From Lineus longissimus (lineage: Eukaryota; Nemertea; Pilidiophora; Heteronemertea; Lineidae), in assembly GCF_910592395.1 (NCBI RefSeq), contig NC_088326.1, positions 8,563,001 to 8,627,000 of the forward strand: 64,000 nucleotides of DNA, given 5' to 3'. A model generated the notes under the pieces. That model saw only the letters and a list, made by a program, of their open reading frames with translations, did not search any database and was not told the origin of the DNA. A program made the position numbers and the translations under genes. How positions within the stretch are numbered: the stretch's first letter is position 1; every line of letters begins with the position of its first letter. Shown here piece by piece: positions 58,985 to 64,000 of this stretch.

Positions 58985-59699
58985 CTGCGTTAAACAAAAC
59001 AGTACGTTACAAAGACTAGCTATATGTTTGGGCTTTATTACTTTCCAAATGACGGCTAATAACATGGGTTTGAATGATCTCAAAATGGCTAATCAAAGAT
59101 TTGATATATACTTTATTGGATTATCGTTCTGGTATTATTCTGACGCATTTAGATTGATGTCCGAATAGTGTCAAAATGAGACTTTTAGTAGTAGTAGAAG
59201 TAATGACAGCATATGATATTTGATATGTAAATATGACATTAATTAACGTATCGATATATATCTGATCACAACAATAGCGTTCAATCTCACATCATGCTGT
59301 GAAAATCGTCATCTGATGTTCTATCACGGCAGACTTTACAATAAACCGTTAATATGACATCATCAGCATGGTCACATTTATTTCAGAATATGTCACATTA
59401 TCAAAATATGTCCGACTGAATTTTCTTGTTTACATATAATTATATCAAGACCTTACCTATTCGTTTATACATATTGTGATATGGACTGTAAGGCTTCGTG
59501 ACAATATCACAGGACTTCAATTTCAATCCGCATCCGGCGTTAATTATAGGTCTGTATTGTAACGCACGGCATTTCGGGTATTTGTTGCACAGGGCAATGC
59601 ACAGGATAAACGACACATGATAATGATGGACGGTGTAAAAATCATTCACGTAACAGTCACCCTGACGATGTGTATAGCCAGCGGGAACAGAGAACAGAT
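58734..59699 (-). CDS. Gene D: PAN/apple-like protein, exons 2 and 3 only in window
   Basis: Exons 59699-59457 (243 nt) and 58984-58734 (251 nt) with a phase-1 GT-AG intron of 472 bp. Exon 2 is two codons longer than in other copies (PIINAGC) and keeps six Cys; exon 3 is intact. Upstream sequence follows gene A to 62287, less than 100 bp short of where exon 1 should be, then meets a small foldback repeat and a LINE poly(A) tail. Exon 1 is therefore displaced beyond the right edge or lost. AATAAA on the minus strand at 58551-58556 follows the stop by 178 nt, as in gene A. Whether this copy still makes a secreted product cannot be decided here. Confidence 0.62.
59457..59699 (-). CDS. Gene D exon 2: first PAN-like module
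   Basis: 243 nt, core CIALCNKYPKCRAL, variable block TVHHY, two-codon insertion before the fifth Cys; donor GTAAGG. Confidence 0.66.
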
Positions 59700-59724
59700 C
59701 TGTAATGATCGAATGCAATAACAC

Positions 59725-62287
59725 CCTGGCTAATCAGATCTGCATTCTGACGGGCGACTGCCATACCGACGTTCTGCCCGAGCCATTATCTACACCAAAT
59801 GGAAAATATTCTATGAAGTCTCATAAAATCGTCTTGTACTTCAAGAAACCATTGTTTATCGTTAGTTAAATTCTTGTATTCGGATCTACATGTAAGGGAA
59901 TACTTGGAATACATTCATTCCTTATTCAGCCTATTTGATGGGATTGCTAAATTCAAATTCAAATTACCGCGGACTACTGTGCCGATTCAAAGTAAACAAA
60001 GCAGCCTTATCTATATTTGAATGCGAACATGCTTTTTTGCCTAAATCTATTCTATCACTGAATCATATGTTATATGCAAAATGTCAATCTCTTGGTCCGA
60101 AGGGGAAAATTAATCTATCGTGGTCGGGCGATTTCTTGACGTTGAAGGGGATTTCCAGGTTATGTACTGGTGCTGGGTGCTGGGTGCATATGAAATCTGG
60201 CATCGGCAGCTCGTCAGGATGGGAATTGGCCATAAGTTTAGAGATCTGAATAGCTGGGGTGACTAAGTACAGAAAAAAGTTACAAGTCATTCTGAACGCG
60301 GTCATTGGAGACTTAGTGTAGGAACAGGACATTTTCTCGTCTGAGCCTTTTCTCAAATTATTTGCAGGAATGACCTCTCCATTTCGAACAAGAATTGGTG
60401 AATCCTGAGCTATGACTGCCAGCGTTCAAGGCAACAATTAGGTGGCAAATCTAGATTAGATCCATCGATAACGAATAAACTTTCCTTAATGTACAAATGA
60501 TAAGAATCCTTTGTGCCGTGAAATAATCTTTTAGAATGCACCAACAATTTTGATAAATGGTTAATCGTGAAATGGAAAATCAAACAAATCGAACTTCCCA
60601 AAGTCATCAGCTCGACGAAACTCGGGAACATCCCGATTCTTCAGCACTGAAGTATATCTCTAACTGAATACGTCACGAAGTCAATCTGAACGCGCTCAGT
60701 GAAGATTTAATAACCCCGGGCACCTTTAAGGCCGTTTCAGCTCGTATGTAGTAGAAGACGCGTTATTCGTTAGCATTCGCACCTCAAAGTGCAAAAAAAC
60801 TTCCCCGCCATGTGAAGGCAAGCCGAGTTTGATATCCAAGGCACCCCGATATTACGTACAATGTACGACGCAACGTCATTTCCACTGTTGTCGCTGTATG
60901 TTATCGAATGAAGCACCAACAACAGCGTATAAAGCAGGGTGCACACTGGCAACATTTTTGCAACGTTTTTACAACATGCTCATGTACGTACACACATGGC
61001 AACTACAAAATAGCAACACTTTTTAAACATGAATATAATGAAATATTTGTGAAAACAGAGATTAATGAAGGAAAATGGATGATTTTTAGAAGAAAAGCAG
61101 TGTTTTGAGTGCCATTGTATCAATTTTAGCTGTCATTTTTGAGAGGCGGACAAAACGTCGTCGAAAAGCCAAGTGTGAGGGAACAAGGCCTATGAGTGGA
61201 CATCGTATGGCTGATATCACTGGACATCTGACGTTGTGTCCCACAAGGGCAGGTCTCCTATGCACATATAAGCATTTGGTCCTATTTTGTGCCTAATTGT
61301 AGTGTCCCATATATCAACTTGATCCATTCGGGGGATTGTCCAAATCACATGACTTTGGGTAGATCACATGCCACAAATCCCATTTCTGATTGGCTGAAGA
61401 CTTACAACATTTTTGCAACATTAAAAATGTTGCAAAATGCATTTTCCTCCATACCACTCTGAACAGCAACTCTCGTTTTCTGTCGTAAAACTCTCGGAAT
61501 CTGCATCGGTCTCGAAAAATCACTCGAAATGCTTCACGGTCATTAAACCGTCTCTCGAAAATCTCTCGGAATACGACCCGGCCTTGGCGAGCCATGCTGG
61601 GCAAGAACCCGGAAAGTTTCGAAGAAAATCGGAACTGTTAATTCCACTGTGATTGCTGGTCTAATTCCCGTCGAATCTTACCGGAAACGATCGTAAATGA
61701 CCGAAAATTGTAATCGTTTTTCCTGAGAAGTATTTTCGATTTTTTTTCGACAAAGTTCGAGAGGTATTCAGATCGAGCAATTATTTCAGTTCTGCAATAC
61801 GTTATAGACGCCGCAAATCCGCATTCTTATCACATCTATTGAAACCGCAGGTTAGAGTCTAAAAGTTGTCGAATTGTATCGTAATTAGGTGCGGTGGAAT
61901 ACAAAAGGACTCGAAAAGTCTCGTTTTCTATCGTTTTTCTCACAGGTGGTTTCGAAAACGGCATGTCCCGAGTAAATGTCCGCTTGTTACCCTCGTAACA
62001 TTGGTTGTCACAACACCCTTCAACGTTGACAAAACGTGCAACCAATGTACGCCCACATAACCGACGCTTTTAACCTGTCAAAATTATCAAAATCTTGGGG
62101 CTTAATTTATTTTTAAAAGTGTATGAACTAGGTTCTCGCTTATTACACAAAAGCCCTTATCATCCATTGAAAATTTATCAGAAGAAGAAGATACTGTGTA
62201 CATGTATATTCTTTCAGGCAATATGTGTGTGTTAGATGTATACACTCTTTTGAATGCGCTTGGTCTCGAGTCCATACGACAGACAGT
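59725..62287 (-). repeat. Intron 1 region of gene D, matching 16472-18545
   Basis: No exon found. Compared with gene A it retains a block (60410-60631) that A has lost near 17150; genes B and C also have that block (36418-36639, 44388-44666). Confidence 0.7.
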
Positions 62288-62386
62288 ATGTATACAGTGA
62301 TGTATACACACTATGCAACATTTTGCCAACATTTGTTGCAACCAAAAAAATGTTGCTAACATTTTGACAGTGTACACAGGGTTTAA
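62288..62386. repeat. Foldback repeat at the gene D exon 1 breakpoint
   Basis: Inverse of about 43682-43772, ending in TTTAAC next to the LINE poly(A). Confidence 0.65.
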
Positions 62387-64000
62387 CTTTTTTTTTACAA
62401 AGAGTTTATTCGGTTTATATTGTGCATGTATTTTACAGTTAAAAGCCGAAGGCTTAAACTACTGCAAAATATAAATATATACAAATAGTTACATAAGTTT
62501 ATAAAGATACGAATTGTGACATAAGTTTTTTAAAGATAATTTGAAGAGATATACAAAATATATAATTGAAAAACATGTGAAGTTGAAATGTAGTAAATTT
62601 CGTAAAAAAGAGAAAAAAATGATTGATAGTTTGGAAAGTGCAGGGGGCGGGGTGCAAGAGTTAGGAATGATCAGACGAGTTTGGGGTTGGCGGAAACGAA
62701 AAAGGGGGGTCAGTAATTTTTCTTTGAGTTAGATTGGAAAACGATTTGTGGATGATATGATTTTTAGGGTTGATTTGATAAGGAGAGCATTTTCGAGGTT
62801 GGAGAAAGATGGATGGCCGATGAGAAGGATGTTTGAGTTTAGAGTTGCATTATGGAAGTGTGTTAAGTTATTTGAAGAGTATTGGCGATTAGGGAGTTGC
62901 GTTGGTTTTCGTACTTGGGACAGTCGAGAAGAAAGTGTGAAGAGGTTTCCGGGACATGCATAGGGCACATGAGGCAAGTGGGGTTTTCAGAAACGTGGTT
63001 TAGGTAAAGGTCAGATGTTAGTCCGCTGCAGTTGTTTCGCATACGTGTGAGAATGATGTTAAGTGGGCGAGGGCCGATGTTTAGCCAGGAGGGGATTGGT
63101 TTGATAGAGAATTCTGGCAGTTTGGTTAGGGAATATTTCTAAGAGTTTAGAGTTGGTTTCGCACGTATAGAAAGGTCGAGAGCATTCCAGTCGCGGATTG
63201 TAGAAGGGAAGAAGCTTGAGTAGAGGCTATTAGTGCGGCAAATGAGAAGTGTTATATTGTTGTTTGTAGCTAAACGTGTGTTATGGTAGTGACTATCGAC
63301 GGTTAGTTCTTTGATGAGGTCTTTGAGGTAGGTTGGTGCAAGTCCGTTTAAAATTTTGTAGAACATCACGAGGCGATGGAATTTCCTGCGCTTTTCGAGT
63401 GGTAGAATGCCAGATTCTCTGTAAAGGTCGCGGTGGTGAGAGCTGATTGTTAATCCTGTTATACATCGCATTGCATTGATTTGAGTTTTTTCCAGTTTTG
63501 CTGCTAAGTTCTGGGGGAGTCCGTCATACTACGTCTGCGTATTCGAGCTTGCTTCTGACAAATGTCTTGTAGAGCGTTAGTAAAGTTTGTTTATCCGTTT
63601 TGTATTTGATGTTTTGTAGTATGCCAAATCTGCGGTTTGCGATCGTAACGATTGACTGGATATGGTCTTCCCAGGTTCCTTTGTCGTTAAAAGTTAATCC
63701 GAGGTGCTTGTGTGACTTGGCTTGATCAATTGCGACGTTGTTGAGATGACAGTGGATAACAGAGGGTTGTCTCCGCCTGCTCGTAATCAGAAACAGCGTT
63801 TTTGTTGCGTTGTAGGTTATGGCCCATTTCATTGCCCATGCGTAAAGATTGTTTATATCCTGCTGGATTTCGGGCGTGTATGCTATGAGGTTTCGTGATG
63901 CGAGTGCGTTTGAAGTGTCGTCGGCAAACAGTCTCGTTCTGCCGTCGGTTTCCTCCGTGACGTCGTTTATGTAGATCAGGAACATCAGTGGGCCTAGGAT
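62387..64000 (-). pseudogene. Jockey/I-type LINE, 3' part, with poly(A) tail (5' end off window)
   Basis: Minus-strand frames: RT palm with LFADDTSN (catalytic ADD, plus about 63908-63931) and YNATKTLFLITS (63985-63524); thumb region MRCITGLTISSHHRDLYRE (63471-63139); then a C-terminal zinc-like motif C-x2-C-x9-H-x4-C at about 62960-63000 (CLMC ... HFLLDC). A frameshift lies near 63520 and another near 62900. AATAAA (plus 62405-62410) precedes a poly(A) tail (plus T-run at 62388-62396). Different from the CR1/L2-like copies: poly(A) and not an (ATT)n end. Confidence 0.82.

Noticed and set aside
62541-62963. Plus-strand frames of 63 and 71 codons
   Set aside because: Antisense to the LINE C-terminal region with the zinc-like motif.

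Overview
This window is eukaryotic, metazoan, repeat-rich DNA. There are no prokaryotic operons or Shine-Dalgarno signals. The recognisable genes are split by GT-AG introns, and most of the sequence is transposon debris (Ty3/Gypsy, CR1/L2-like and Jockey-like LINEs, a tRNA-derived SINE tail, pogo/Tigger, Mutator-like, hAT-like and many foldback/MITE elements). Secreted PAN/apple-type proteins and this mixture of repeats suggest an invertebrate, probably marine. I cannot name the species from the sequence.

The only host gene family I can support is a set of paralogous three-exon genes for a small secreted protein. Exon 1 encodes a signal peptide. Exons 2 and 3 each encode a PAN/apple-like module with the shared spacing C-x3-C-x5-C-x-A-(F/V/L). 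All introns are phase 1. Gene A (minus, 18704 to 15468), gene B (plus, 30666 to 38330) and gene C (plus, 43371 to 46323) are complete. Gene D (minus, 59699 to 58734) has exons 2 and 3, with its exon 1 absent or beyond the right edge. Gene E (plus, 69 to 319) is a last exon cut by the left edge.

These genes lie in large duplications. Positions 1-6400 match 46005-52700 directly. Positions 13236-18545 match 56321-62287 directly. Positions 24740-30880 plus 35650-38490 resemble 38493-46500. The A unit (24117 down to 15130) is inverted relative to the B unit, so A and B sit on the two arms of a large inverted repeat centred near 24.4 kb.

Region by region: 1-5645, gene E exon 3 and its downstream spacer with an old Gypsy integrase scrap. 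5646-13234, nested TIR elements, including a 4.96-kb insertion (6516-11472). 13236-15128, a broken LINE and a SINE tail. 15130-24117, gene A unit with three insertions. 24118-24740, centre of the inverted repeat. 25035-27447, a Gypsy element with LTRs, primer-binding site and polypurine tract but no gag, protease or most of RT. 27877-29584, a TIR element with another nested in it. 30666-38330, gene B, whose intron 1 holds a 4.77-kb pogo-type element. 38493-41105, second copy of the Gypsy deletion derivative with a 371-bp foldback element in its LTR. 41534-42284, uninterrupted copy of the TIR element. 43371-46323, gene C. 46324-51940, duplicate of 320-5645. 51941-54992, a 3-kb TIR element. 56091-58393, second LINE and SINE tail. 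58734-62287, gene D unit. 62387-64000, 3' half of a different, poly(A)-tailed LINE.

Because the same spacer occurs several times, empty target sites can be read directly for several insertions. That gives firm element boundaries and a relative order of events.
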